Assembly (NCBI RefSeq): GCF_004793975.1
Contig: NZ_SRYB01000004.1
Coordinates: forward strand, 62,001 to 126,000
Direction: 5' to 3'
DNA length: 64,000 nt
DNA from: Lepagella muris
Lineage (GTDB): Bacteria; Bacteroidota; Bacteroidia; Bacteroidales; Muribaculaceae
A program made the translations under genes and the position numbers. This document shows, piece after piece, positions 43,586-52,417 of this stretch. How positions within the stretch are numbered: position 1 is the stretch's first letter; each line of letters starts with the position of its first letter. Under the pieces are notes generated by a model. That model ran no database searches and was not told the DNA's origin. It worked only from the letters and a program-made list of their open reading frames with translations.

Positions 43586-44637
43586 TTTACTTGGTTAATT
43601 CTTGTTAGCCATTGTTCATAAACTTGCGTAGCGATTTGGGCTATCATAAGCGGCGGTACGCTCATTCCGCATACATATTCCGGCTTTTGTGTGCCAAAAT
43701 CGTAGTCTTGAGGGAATGATGATATTTTGCATATATCCGATGTTGATAGCCATTGTTTGCCCCAATCCGGCATTGGGGAGGCTTTTGCTCGGTACCCGGC
43801 AATCAGCGTAGGGTGTACGACCGTCTTAGGGTATAGACAGCATTGGAGATACTTTTTGGGTAATCCAGCTTTGAGCCTGTCGTATTCCTCAGCATAGCAT
43901 GGTGTCGTTATCGGGTCCCCCAACTCTATGCCCGCGTCCTCACAAGTGATAGGAGGCTCGTGAAAGTCCAGAGTAAGGCGTGGCAGCACGTCAAACAGAT
44001 TGTATTGCACCGGCACAAAGTCTATGAGGTCTTTTCTTAGGCATACGAAAAACACTCGCTCACGCCTTTGTGGTACGCCCATATTAGAGCCATCCAATAG
44101 CCAGTGCTGACAATAATAGCCGGCTGCGTCAAACTCCGCATAGATACGTTGCACATATTTTTTCGCATCACCCTGTAATAGTCCTTTCACGTTCTCAGCT
44201 ATTACAACTTTGGGCTGAAGCTTGTGCGCAAGCTCTATGAAATCAAAAAATAGAGTATCAAGTATCTGGGTTGCTTGACCCTCACGAAACTTTTTCTCAA
44301 CGCCCCACGCTTCCTCTCGGCTACCCGCTATTGAGAAAGCGGAGCATGGTGGTGAGCCATCCAAAATGTCAAGATTATAAAGAGCATCCGGGAATGCAGT
44401 CCTATCCTTAAACGTCTGGATTGGTTCAAGAAAAGCGTATCGGGGATGATGGTTTTGTTCGTATAAGCTCATAACGCGAGGGTCAATTTCATTACATCCT
44501 ATTACATCGTAACCAGCTAATTTATAGCCCATTGTTGCCCCCCCCCCCCCACAAGCAAAGCACGAAAACACAACGCCCTTATCCTTGCTGAAATTAGCGT
44601 CTTTAAGGGTCCAGTTGTAGTTAAATTTATGCTCCAT
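43582..44637 (-). CDS. C5-cytosine DNA methyltransferase with G13 tract in motif I
   Basis: 351 residues from the ATG at 44637. Motif I CFACGGGGATMG near residues 26-37, motif IV GSPPCSAFS with catalytic Cys98, motif VI ENV and motif VIII QRRERVFFV identify a C5-cytosine methyltransferase. The four glycines of motif I plus one base are encoded by 13 consecutive G (44538-44550 on the plus strand as C). One-base slippage would shift frame and stop translation early, so expression may be phase-variable. No linked restriction endonuclease was found. Confidence 0.88.
   Translation of the reverse strand: MEHKFNYNWTLKDANFSKDKGVVFSCFACGGGGATMGYKLAGYDVIGCNEIDPRVMSLYEQNHHPRYAFLEPIQTFKDRTAFPDALYNLDILDGSPPCSAFSIAGSREEAWGVEKKFREGQATQILDTLFFDFIELAHKLQPKVVIAENVKGLLQGDAKKYVQRIYAEFDAAGYYCQHWLLDGSNMGVPQRRERVFFVCLRKDLIDFVPVQYNLFDVLPRLTLDFHEPPITCEDAGIELGDPITTPCYAEEYDRLKAGLPKKYLQCCLYPKTVVHPTLIAGYRAKASPMPDWGKQWLSTSDICKISSFPQDYDFGTQKPEYVCGMSVPPLMIAQIATQVYEQWLTRINQVK
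44538..44550 (-). repeat. G13 homopolymer tract in methyltransferase motif I
   Basis: Thirteen C on the plus strand (13 G on the coding strand), encoding GGG GGG GGG GGG G. It is the longest G/C homopolymer noticed in the window. Such tracts are known slippage sites in phase-variable genes. Confidence 0.85.
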
Positions 44638-44650
44638 AATTGCGGTTGGG

Positions 44651-44665
44651 TTGTTTGTTGAACAC
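44651..44665. promoter_or_regulatory. 15-bp operator-like dyad upstream of the C5 methyltransferase
   Basis: Minus-strand GTGTTC-AAC-AAACAA, matching GTGTTCANNAAACAC at all but the last base. It lies in the short gap between the DnaC-like stop and the methyltransferase ATG. No -7 element was recognised. Confidence 0.45.
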
Positions 44666-44683
44666 ACTTTTTGAAATAAGAGA

Positions 44684-45505
44684 TTAACGCCGGCGGCTAC
44701 CACCATGCAACTCTATCACGTTGAAACTCTTGAAACGGTCAACCAATCGTGCCTCAAAGCGTTTCTTAAAGTCTTTGACGGTAAGATTGCTTGTGATATG
44801 ATAGCGTTTGCCGTATTGTTGGTAAATCTCATAGCGGGCAAAGAGAAATTCATCGGTAACTTGGGTGAGCTGTGTGCCGAAACTCTTTTGCTGCTCAGTT
44901 GCAATACCTAAGTCGTTAAGGCAAATGTTGTAGGGATTAACCCCGTCAAACGCCTCTTGTCGGCTTGCTCCTTTAAGCTCATTGTATGTGTACTTATCAA
45001 TATGTCCGAATACCTTTTGGTAGTTCATAAGTTGGGTCATACTGATAGAGGTAAACTGATTATCGTTATTGGTCGCTTGTAGATAATCCGCGAACACTTG
45101 CATCAACATAGTTTTGCCGGTACCGGGTTCGCCTACCAATAGGATATTCTTGTGAATTTTGTAATCCTCATCGGGAAAGACGGATTCAGCAAGCGGGCAG
45201 TTGTTGAAATAGTAGAGTAAGAAACGTAGCACGTTTTTGTTATGCTCATCAACCATAAAGCGCGAAAACTCACGGAGCATATAGTTATCGCCCATTCCGA
45301 TAACCATATTGGCGTGTACGTTGTATTCGTTCTCATCGGTGAGGTCATACTTAAAACCTTTCAGAATAGCCTTTCTCCGGCGCATCACCAGATTGTGGGC
45401 TTGCTCCCGTTGCAGTTGGGTTCGCTCCTGTTGCATACGGCGCAACAGTTCCAAAGCCTCCTGCTGATTTTGCGGTAGTCGCATTTGTTGTGGGTCTAAT
45501 GCCAT
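44684..45505 (-). CDS. DnaC-like replication ATPase (helicase loader)
   Basis: 273 residues. An N-terminal coiled segment (NQQEALELLRRMQQER), then AAA+ Walker A VGEPGTGKTM near residue 127, Walker B-like NICLNDLG near 198, and arginine-rich C-terminal sensor/finger region (KKRFEARLVDRFKS). It probably loads a helicase at the phage origin. Its start lies 155 bases inside the upstream replication gene. Confidence 0.85.
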   Translation of the reverse strand: MALDPQQMRLPQNQQEALELLRRMQQERTQLQREQAHNLVMRRRKAILKGFKYDLTDENEYNVHANMVIGMGDNYMLREFSRFMVDEHNKNVLRFLLYYFNNCPLAESVFPDEDYKIHKNILLVGEPGTGKTMLMQVFADYLQATNNDNQFTSISMTQLMNYQKVFGHIDKYTYNELKGASRQEAFDGVNPYNICLNDLGIATEQQKSFGTQLTQVTDEFLFARYEIYQQYGKRYHITSNLTVKDFKKRFEARLVDRFKSFNVIELHGGSRRR

Positions 45506-46226
45506 ATCTTAATTGTTCATCGTTATATCTATCCACTACCCAATTAAGGATAGCTCTATAATCACTCTTGTATCGTTTGCCACTTTGCCCTTTGTAGTTG
45601 TCGAGTATTTCAATCATTCGCCTTACGGCCTCCTCTGTGTGTTCAGTACACAACTTGGCATACTCATCTTTTGTCAGGGTTACAAATTCGGCATACTTGT
45701 ATTTCTTTTTCTTTTCAGCCTTTGCTTTTTGTTCTGGGGATAGTTCGGGGGGCGTTTCTGGCACCTCATCCTCCTTAAACAGTGCCGGCTTTTGAGGTGT
45801 GGCTGCTGGTGTAGGGGGCGGTTCAACAATCGTGGGGGGCGTTTCCTCTATTTTGGGATTGAGGATTTTATCTTTCATTACCTCGCCACCTTTGCGGCCG
45901 GCTGTGCGCCTTGCTTTGCTCACACGCTCACGGTGTACCATATCCGGGGAGTAATAAGCCCCTTTGTCATTCTTTGCCAATAAGCCATTTTCCAAAAGTA
46001 TTGAAAGGGCTAACGGGTCAATATCCAATAGGCGTATTATCTGGTCTTGCGTGTATGGTTTGCCGTTGGCTTTTGCCATTATCCCCCTTGTGGGGCTTTC
46101 CCACATATAGCAAAGCATAGTAAGCCATATCCCTCTTAGGTCATAAGAGAGATTATTGATACGGGGGCTGTCTAACCATTCCCCCGTATCAATAGGCATT
46201 TGCGATTTTGTCCGCTTTATTGCCAT
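45351..46226 (-). CDS. Replication organiser-like protein, DnaD/N-terminal winged-helix type
   Basis: 291 residues. The first ~100 residues resemble a DnaD-type replication initiator N-domain (winged helix). A Pro/Glu/Thr-rich linker (PPTIVEPPPTPAATPQKP) follows, then a DnaD-like helical region (ILDNYKGQSGKRYKSDYRAI) and a flexible Thr/Gly/Ala tail. It probably recruits the DnaC-like protein to the origin. The reading frame runs 155 bases into the DnaC-like gene. Confidence 0.7.
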   Translation of the reverse strand: MAIKRTKSQMPIDTGEWLDSPRINNLSYDLRGIWLTMLCYMWESPTRGIMAKANGKPYTQDQIIRLLDIDPLALSILLENGLLAKNDKGAYYSPDMVHRERVSKARRTAGRKGGEVMKDKILNPKIEETPPTIVEPPPTPAATPQKPALFKEDEVPETPPELSPEQKAKAEKKKKYKYAEFVTLTKDEYAKLCTEHTEEAVRRMIEILDNYKGQSGKRYKSDYRAILNWVVDRYNDEQLRYGIRPTTNATTAKSAGGFGTVAPYATGANPTATGASPQSGDAPEKGYSERF

Positions 46227-46241
46227 AGGGGATTGCAGTTG

Positions 46242-46988
46242 TTACGCTTCGAGAATGGCAATATCGGGGGCAAGTTCACGGATAGAGTTCAGCACTTTGT
46301 CAATGCTGTTGTCGCGCCACTCATCCATAAGCTCCTGTGCGCCGGGGGAAACGAGTTGTAGAAATACCTCACCGTCTGTAAGGTAGTGGTCAAACTCCAC
46401 ATCGAAAGTCGTTTTGACGGGACCGGCGAAGATAGGAATTTTCACGGTGAACGATTTAGGCAGGTTGCTTTCTACCTCTTGGCGGTACACATCGGCGCGT
46501 GAGCCGGACGGGTCATGTTGCTTTTCGATTTGTGCCTTAGCTTTGGCGGTGAAATTCTTGAGGGCTGACACCAGCTTCATGCACGTTTCCTTATCCTCAA
46601 ACGCGGAGCGATTAAGGCGCAGGAATTGTCCCAGTTTGGCGGGAGTCCACCCTACGTTGGGGTTGTTGATTCCGAATTTCTTAAAGATTTCGGAAAGTTG
46701 GGCGGTGCCGGTGATAGTATTCTTGGTGTAGTGGTCGCTTTCGTTGACTGTGAGCGTGATTGTCATTTTCTCACGCTCCACCAGAATATTTGCTTTTTTC
46801 TGGTCTATCGTGTCAACGCGCTTTTCCAGCCAGTCAAGGGGCGTAGAGAGTACGCCACACACGCTGATACTTTCGGGGGCTTTGGTGTCAAGCACGGAGC
46901 TTGCACGGCCCTCACGATACACTACCTCAATAGGCTTATCGCCTGTGTAGTGTTCGATGTTGATTGCAATAGGCTTGCTATCTTCCAT
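46242..46988 (-). CDS. Hypothetical phage early protein
   Basis: 248 residues. Mixed alpha/beta with a long central helix. It lies between the coiled-coil protein and replication genes in the early operon. It recalls DUF2303-type phage proteins in size and order, but the match is weak. Function unknown. Confidence 0.55.
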   Translation of the reverse strand: MEDSKPIAINIEHYTGDKPIEVVYREGRASSVLDTKAPESISVCGVLSTPLDWLEKRVDTIDQKKANILVEREKMTITLTVNESDHYTKNTITGTAQLSEIFKKFGINNPNVGWTPAKLGQFLRLNRSAFEDKETCMKLVSALKNFTAKAKAQIEKQHDPSGSRADVYRQEVESNLPKSFTVKIPIFAGPVKTTFDVEFDHYLTDGEVFLQLVSPGAQELMDEWRDNSIDKVLNSIRELAPDIAILEA

Positions 46989-47023
46989 GTTTTTTGTGGG
47001 GTTAAGTTGGTGAATATTGTTAT

Positions 47024-47464
47024 TTAGTCATCGGTGCCGGTGCGATTGAAAAAGCGCGTGGCTTGAATGATGTTGCGTTGGCGTTCCTCCGGGGTTATTG
47101 GGCGTTCCTCAATCTTGTAGCCATCGCCAGAGTAGTAGGCGGCTGTGCCATCCTCCACATCTACGAATTTGAAAGTGTCGGCCGTTACCCATTCGCCACG
47201 GGATTTCAGCTCATCGAGGATTTTGCCCCGGCGTTCAAGCAATGGCTTGATACGTCCTTTTATGTCGGCGCGGATTTGGGCGAGTTCATCTTCAAGTTCG
47301 GCAACTTGGATTGACACTTGCTCCAGTTCAGCACGGCGGGCATACACCTCATCTTGGGAGAAAGAGCGCGTAAAACTACGCTGCTCTATCTGGTCGCAGT
47401 TGTCCCGCAACATTTGTTCGCGGGATTCAACCGGGTCATTGGGAAACATTACATCGGGTTGCAT
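47024..47464 (-). CDS. Hypothetical coiled-coil early protein
   Basis: 146 residues. A strong heptad stretch (about residues 40-92, including ELEDELAQIRADIKGR) and a basic end. Follows the VR2 protein gene. No family recognised; likely oligomeric. Confidence 0.6.
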   Translation of the reverse strand: MQPDVMFPNDPVESREQMLRDNCDQIEQRSFTRSFSQDEVYARRAELEQVSIQVAELEDELAQIRADIKGRIKPLLERRGKILDELKSRGEWVTADTFKFVDVEDGTAAYYSGDGYKIEERPITPEERQRNIIQATRFFNRTGTDD

Positions 47465-47496
47465 ATCTCTTTTTATTTGGGGTTGATGTTGCAGTT

Positions 47497-48144
47497 TTAT
47501 TCCGTGATATGTTCGCCCACGGTGAAATTGAAAGCGATTGCCTCAGCCCACAACTCCACGAATTGTTTGCCAAAGTATTCTGCCTTTTCCTCAGTGTCAA
47601 GGCACAAGCGGAAGCCACTGCGCGCAGACGAGTACGAGGAACGACGATACGCAACCAGAAAACCGAAGCCCGCAGCCGCTCCACCATCCGCACGAGCAGA
47701 CAGGAGGGCACCCCGCTGTTCTTTGTTCATGCGCTCCATTTCATCTTTGGTGTAGAGTGCAAACCACGGGTACCAATAGGTACGTTCACCTTTGGGGTCG
47801 GGATATACCTTAACCTCACCACCCCAAAGGGCGCGGCAAATGGTTTCCAGTTTCATTTGAGCCACAATGTGCTTAGGTAGCTCAAACAAATCTTCAACAC
47901 TATCGCCATTTCTCACGATGAGAGATTTATTGAGGGTCGGCTCTATTCCGAGTGCCACACACGCATCCTCATAGGAGCGGATAGTGGTATAGTCGGAAAG
48001 TGTGGGGGCTGGCTTGGCGGGTGCAGTTGTTTCATCGCTACGTCCACAGAGGACGGCCAGCACTTTGCGCGTTTGCTCATCAGCCATAGCATAGGCCGCG
48101 TCATAGTTCGCGCTGTTGATTTCGATTACGTTTTCTTTCATCAT
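47497..48144 (-). CDS. Second DGR target: early-region protein with internal variable repeat
   Basis: 215 residues. VR2 encodes about residues 144-179 (RGALLSARADGG...RSGFRLCLD), followed by a constant helical C-terminus (TEEKAEYFGKQFVELW). The N-terminal 130 residues are soluble, with no signal or tail-fibre features. Unlike the first target it sits in the early replication/recombination operon, about 44 kb from the TR. The gene would therefore make a diversified intracellular protein. Proteins with this C-terminal layout seem common in Bacteroidota phages, but the role is unknown. Confidence 0.8.
   Translation of the reverse strand: MMKENVIEINSANYDAAYAMADEQTRKVLAVLCGRSDETTAPAKPAPTLSDYTTIRSYEDACVALGIEPTLNKSLIVRNGDSVEDLFELPKHIVAQMKLETICRALWGGEVKVYPDPKGERTYWYPWFALYTKDEMERMNKEQRGALLSARADGGAAAGFGFLVAYRRSSYSSARSGFRLCLDTEEKAEYFGKQFVELWAEAIAFNFTVGEHITE
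47606..47712 (-). repeat. DGR variable repeat 2 (VR2)
   Basis: 107 bases homologous to TR (offset 44,202). Eighteen substitutions relative to TR, all at TR adenines, none elsewhere. Bases just past the repeat end read CTTGTGCC as in VR1, not CTTTTACC as in TR. VR2 and VR1 differ from each other mainly at the same TR adenine positions. Confidence 0.95.
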
Positions 48145-48295
48145 CTAATTCTTTTAATTTGTTGATGTTAATTTTAGTCATTCTTATTGCGTTTGCCACT
48201 CTAAGGCTTTTTGTGGGATTGCGTGGCAAAAGTTCTAATATCATCGGAATATGCCTTACCAGTTCGGCCACAACATTATCAGCTACTTGTATCAT
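48101..48295 (-). CDS. Hypothetical small basic protein
   Basis: 64 residues, helical, ending in a basic tail (DDERKRNRNQQREL). It overlaps the NinB-like gene by 17 bases and the VR2 gene start by 44 bases, so its status is less sure than that of its neighbours. Confidence 0.4.
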   Translation of the reverse strand: MIQVADNVVAELVRHIPMILELLPRNPTKSLRVANAIRMTKININKLKELDDERKRNRNQQREL

Positions 48296-48710
48296 TCAGC
48301 CTCCAGTATTTATCCGGGTCCGGTATTTCGATTCCGAGAAATTCACGCCCATAATCCCTTAGCTTATCGCAATAAGTGGAGAATTGCACGGTGTTCATCG
48401 TGGCTGTCGAGCTTGGAAATTCCACTATTTCGCCAGTGTGTCGGTTGACAACACTTTCCTTTGCCATAATGGATTTGAAAAACTCATGCACTTGCTCCAC
48501 CGTGGTAAACTCCCAACCAGCCTCTAAAAGCCCGTCTAAGAGCATAGGGTAGATACAGCCCCAGAGCCAACCGTTTTGGTCGTTGGTGCGCGGCTTGCGG
48601 ATTTTCTTAATCTCAATGTGGAAAAGTCCATCGCAAACTTGCGTAAACCACTCATATAGGGGTTGTAGGCTAAATCGCCCGTTAATCTTTTCAACCATCA
48701 CCTTTGCCAT
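48279..48710 (-). CDS. NinB-like recombination protein
   Basis: 143 residues from the ATG at 48710, next to the hydrolase stop. KPRTNDQNGWLWGCIYPML near residues 37-55 resembles the SLDQN...M motif of NinB/Orf family ssDNA-binding mediators. Position next to RecT agrees with a role in phage recombination. Confidence 0.65.
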   Translation of the reverse strand: MAKVMVEKINGRFSLQPLYEWFTQVCDGLFHIEIKKIRKPRTNDQNGWLWGCIYPMLLDGLLEAGWEFTTVEQVHEFFKSIMAKESVVNRHTGEIVEFPSSTATMNTVQFSTYCDKLRDYGREFLGIEIPDPDKYWRLNDTSS

Positions 48711-48712
48711 AG

Positions 48713-49441
48713 TCAATACTTGGTAATGTCAATAGTCATATTCGGGTGCGCAGCATACACAACTTTACCCGTTTGTCGTTCAATGGTGCTTATGAAATGC
48801 TCCCTATCGCTGTTTTGCTCCGAGAGGTGCAACAACACGATTTCTTGAACGTGGGATAGGTCATGTTCAGAGAGTACACGCTTGCAAGTGTCAAGCTCCA
48901 TGTGAGAGTTGGGGAGGCGTTCAATCTGCCTTTTGAGAGTGTAGCCCTTACTCACTGCCTCAATCAGCTTAGGGGTGGAATAATTACACTCTATCCAAAC
49001 ATGATTGAGAGCCGGAAATAAATGCAAGCAGTCGCAACTATCAGTGAGAAACAACACACGCCCACAATCCGGGTGCATGATATGGTAGCCGACACAAGGC
49101 ACATCGTGGCAGGCGTGGAAAGGCAGTACCTTAAACCGGCCCAGCTTATACCCTTTGTTTGGCTGGATAGCAACGGCGCGTGAATCCGTCAGTTGCTTTG
49201 CAGTCCATACATCAGGCAATGCCAATGTGTGAATACCATTCTCCATCATGTTCTTAATGTATTTGGCGTGGTCGTTGTGGCGGTGGGTGATTAGACAGCC
49301 CGCCACTTTGCGGATATTGTAGCCCAAAGCCTTTTTTACATCGGCAAAGCGTATGCCCGCCTCAAGTATCAAAGCCTCGTTGCCGTTGTCAAGAATGTAG
49401 CAATTACCACTTGACGAGCTGCCTAACACTTTCAATTCCAT
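48713..49441 (-). CDS. Metallo-beta-lactamase-fold hydrolase
   Basis: 242 residues. THRHNDHAKYI near residue 51 is the HxHxDH metal site, with later His/Asp residues (CHDVPCVGYH near 112, LFLTDSCDC near 133). The family includes phosphodiesterases and DNA nucleases of the YycJ type (start LKVLGSSSSGNCYIL). It likely acts with RecT as an exonuclease or processing enzyme. Confidence 0.8.
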   Translation of the reverse strand: MELKVLGSSSSGNCYILDNGNEALILEAGIRFADVKKALGYNIRKVAGCLITHRHNDHAKYIKNMMENGIHTLALPDVWTAKQLTDSRAVAIQPNKGYKLGRFKVLPFHACHDVPCVGYHIMHPDCGRVLFLTDSCDCLHLFPALNHVWIECNYSTPKLIEAVSKGYTLKRQIERLPNSHMELDTCKRVLSEHDLSHVQEIVLLHLSEQNSDREHFISTIERQTGKVVYAAHPNMTIDITKY

Positions 49442-49453
49442 TGTCGGAGCGGA

Positions 49454-50440
49454 TTAAAAACCGGGGTCGGGTTCTGTTGGCAAATCCTCACTTTCCGCAT
49501 CCTCAACGCCGGCGGGGGCATTGCTTACGTCCTCATAGTCCACCGTGGTTACATCAATGGCTTGCACGGGTTGAGCCGGAGTCAGCGCGGGGGTGTCGGT
49601 CGTAGTGAGTTGCTTAACATCGCCAGTGGTTTCATCTTTCTCCAAAGCCTCTTGGAGTTCCACGGAAAGATAGCCATATTTACTTAGTAGATTTCGTAAA
49701 ACGGTCTTAACTGCCATTCCGTGAAAGTTACCGAGCCAGCCCAAATTGCCACTTTCGGCAACAACGGGCAGTTTAGCTAACTCCATAAGGCTCTCAACTG
49801 TTACGTCACTATTCCACATAAGAGCTTTGGAGTAGCGTTTGGCGTGTTTGGCAATATCCTCAACGCTCATATAGAGTGCCTTGTGATAGCCATTGAGCAA
49901 TTCGATATATGCAAAGTAGCCAATCACTTTGTCCGAGGTCTTTTCTCCGTCCAAATCAATCTCACCTGTGAGCTTTGATTTTTTACGGAGTTCGCCCTCA
50001 TACACCACGTCCGCATTGATAATGCGATATTGGCCGGTACGCATGGCAAGTTGATACAGCCCCTTGTAGCCTATCTGGAAAGTAGGCTCATAGCGTTTAA
50101 CCTTGTTACCGTGTTCATCGGTGACGGTGTTGTTGTAGGCTATGATATAAGCCTGTCCGAGTGCCTTGTTGATAGGCAGGCGCAGGGCGGCCGCTTTAAG
50201 TGCCTCCTTGCACACTTGGCCGGGGTCGCAACGCTGGAGTTTGCTATCAGAGCCGTAGAGTTCCAACATTGAGGCTATGAATGTGGCGGCCCCGGCTTTG
50301 AGGGTGTCCTCAAATTGCCTTTTCATTGAGGCACGATTAAGCATTTCGCTTAATATGTTGACGGGGGATTTCTGTGCCGGAGCCGTTGTTTGCGGTGTCG
50401 GTGCAGTCCTTGCGGGCTGTTGTGTCGTTGGTTGTGTCAT
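49454..50440 (-). CDS. recT: RecT-family single-strand annealing recombinase
   Basis: 328 residues. Flexible N-terminus, then a RecT core (KAAALRLPINKALGQAYIIAYN; QIGYKGLYQLAMRTGQY) and an acidic, Pro-rich C-terminal tail. It anneals complementary DNA during phage recombination. Partners in the operon are the SbcC-like ATPase and metallo-hydrolase. Confidence 0.92.
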   Translation of the reverse strand: MTQPTTQQPARTAPTPQTTAPAQKSPVNILSEMLNRASMKRQFEDTLKAGAATFIASMLELYGSDSKLQRCDPGQVCKEALKAAALRLPINKALGQAYIIAYNNTVTDEHGNKVKRYEPTFQIGYKGLYQLAMRTGQYRIINADVVYEGELRKKSKLTGEIDLDGEKTSDKVIGYFAYIELLNGYHKALYMSVEDIAKHAKRYSKALMWNSDVTVESLMELAKLPVVAESGNLGWLGNFHGMAVKTVLRNLLSKYGYLSVELQEALEKDETTGDVKQLTTTDTPALTPAQPVQAIDVTTVDYEDVSNAPAGVEDAESEDLPTEPDPGF

Positions 50441-50448
50441 CTTGTAGC

Positions 50449-52416
50449 TTATTGTATGGTTAGAGTTCGGTGAGTGCTTACACGGAGATTTACCACCTGT
50501 GAGATTGTGGGGATAATCTCATTCACGCTTTCGGCATTGTCTATGAATATCGGTGCGGAAATGCCTTTGGTGCGACATATCGCGTTGATTATATCAAGTC
50601 CGGCATTGAGCTTGCCGGCCGCGTTCACATCGGGATAAGGTATGCCGTTGACGGTGCAAAAGCAAGTCAGTTTCTCACCACCATTCTTTTGCTCTTTGAG
50701 GAAAGAGAAAGAAACGTAGCTGAAAAGGCCGTTGATACGTTCCATGAGGATTTCATCTTTGGCTTTGAGAAAGCGAGTGTAGGTGTCCTCCCAACGCTCC
50801 AAATCGGTAATGGCTTGGTTGTTGGCAACTCGCTTTTCCTCCAGCTCCTCAATCTCTTTTTGGCAGCGAGTGATTGTATCACGCTTTCCGAGGCGGCGGT
50901 TGAGTTCGGCTATGCTTTCGGAAAGAATAGCCTTAGCCTCTTGCAGTTCGCTTACATCGGTGGGCTGGATTTCAGCATTAAGGCGATTATTCAGTTCCTC
51001 AATCTCATTGGCGAGTGCGATACATTCAGGGTCAACCTTGATAAGCTCATCGGCATTTTTGGCGGTGGGGATATGCGCTTTGGCGTATTCGATACGGCCT
51101 TTGAGGTCTAACACGCTATCCTCATAGGTAGATATTTGCCCTTTGAGGCGTGTTTCCGTTTCTTTGGCGCGGTCTAACTCTTTGCGCATAGGTACGCCCT
51201 TTGCTTGGATAGACTTTTGGCGTTCTGCCTTGTGCTGTTCAAAGTTGCCACGCATTGTTTCCTTTTGCTTGGTGAGGTTTTCACCACGGAGTGGTTCGCC
51301 ACAAGTAGGACATACCAAACTACCCTCAGCCGGTTCTACATACATTTCCTTTGCCACGGCCTTAAACTCATCGCGCAGGGCTACGATTTGCTCATTGAGC
51401 TTAGTAATGGTGGCTTGCACATCGGCGAGTTCTCCACGCTTGGAGGCGATATTGCGTTGTAAGGTCGCAAGTTCGCTTTCCATAGCCTGTAAGTCGGCCT
51501 TAGCCTTGTTGGTGTCGGCATTGGCTTGTATGCGCAAATTAGATTGGCGCGTAGTCAAAGCCATTTCCTTAGCCCCCTTGAGGCGTATGATTTCATTTCT
51601 ACGCTGGTTGGCTTGGCTCACCGTATTGTTGTGGTCGGTAAGCTGTGCGTCTATTTCCGCGAGGCTCTTTTTCTTGGTGGAAAGTTCACTTTCAAGCGCG
51701 GCCCAGTCCTCAATCTCCGGCATTAACTTTTGTGCTGTTTCGATAGAGGCGGGTATGGTTTTGAGCGCATCATTGCAACTCTTTTTCTTTGCCGCTATCT
51801 CTTGGGCGAATTTGATTAGTGAGGTGCCGTTGATATGGTCCAGCAACGCCATAAAGCCCTCATCAGTTGCCGCTATTTCCTCATCGGATATATTGCCTAC
51901 CATTTCAAGCAACATATCTTTCTGGTCATCGGCTGAAAGACGTGGGAAATAGTGCGGGTTGGTAATCATGCGAAAGACATTCTCCGGGATTATTTCGGAG
52001 ATTTCCGCTTGATACTCTTTTTTGGTGCCGCAACGCACATCGTTGATGAAATACTGTTGCTCATCATTCATGGATTCCTCATTAGAGCCGTTCTTTTTGC
52101 TCCATTTCTCCACTAAGCAGCGTTGCAGTTTGATTTCTCGCCCGTCTATCTCAAACACACCTGTTACGGAGTGTTCCAGACGGTAGATAGGCTTTCCGTC
52201 CGTGCCGAGGGTCTTTACATTAAATCCCCCGTTACCATCACCACGGCCCGCGCTATCCTTTCCAAAGAGCAGCCAAAGGTAAGCATCATAGAGAGTGGTC
52301 TTGCCGGTGGCGTTACCGCCTTGGATAGAAACCACATCACTATCAAACGCAACCTCAAAGGAGCGTACACCCTTGAAATTCACAAGAGCCAGCGATTTGA
52401 GCTTAATTGTTTTCAT
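50449..52416 (-). CDS. SbcC/Rad50-like ATPase
   Basis: 655 residues. Walker A GGNATGKTT near residue 33, a long coiled coil with the zinc hook CPTCGEPL near residue 372, and a second coiled arm. The C-terminal nucleotide-binding half is short (NAGLDIINAICRTKG, then IFIDNAESV as a Walker B-like segment). The partner nuclease may be the metallo-hydrolase at 48713-49441, as no SbcD-like gene is seen. Confidence 0.85.
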   Translation of the reverse strand: MKTIKLKSLALVNFKGVRSFEVAFDSDVVSIQGGNATGKTTLYDAYLWLLFGKDSAGRGDGNGGFNVKTLGTDGKPIYRLEHSVTGVFEIDGREIKLQRCLVEKWSKKNGSNEESMNDEQQYFINDVRCGTKKEYQAEISEIIPENVFRMITNPHYFPRLSADDQKDMLLEMVGNISDEEIAATDEGFMALLDHINGTSLIKFAQEIAAKKKSCNDALKTIPASIETAQKLMPEIEDWAALESELSTKKKSLAEIDAQLTDHNNTVSQANQRRNEIIRLKGAKEMALTTRQSNLRIQANADTNKAKADLQAMESELATLQRNIASKRGELADVQATITKLNEQIVALRDEFKAVAKEMYVEPAEGSLVCPTCGEPLRGENLTKQKETMRGNFEQHKAERQKSIQAKGVPMRKELDRAKETETRLKGQISTYEDSVLDLKGRIEYAKAHIPTAKNADELIKVDPECIALANEIEELNNRLNAEIQPTDVSELQEAKAILSESIAELNRRLGKRDTITRCQKEIEELEEKRVANNQAITDLERWEDTYTRFLKAKDEILMERINGLFSYVSFSFLKEQKNGGEKLTCFCTVNGIPYPDVNAAGKLNAGLDIINAICRTKGISAPIFIDNAESVNEIIPTISQVVNLRVSTHRTLTIQ

Positions 52417-52417
52417 G

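Noticed and set aside
48101..48295. Strong call for the 64-residue gene
   Set aside because: Kept only at low confidence because it overlaps two better genes, by 17 and 44 bases, and has no recognised family.
51143..51952. 269-residue open frame opposite the SbcC-like gene
   Set aside because: Antisense shadow of a coiled-coil gene; no start context or family features.
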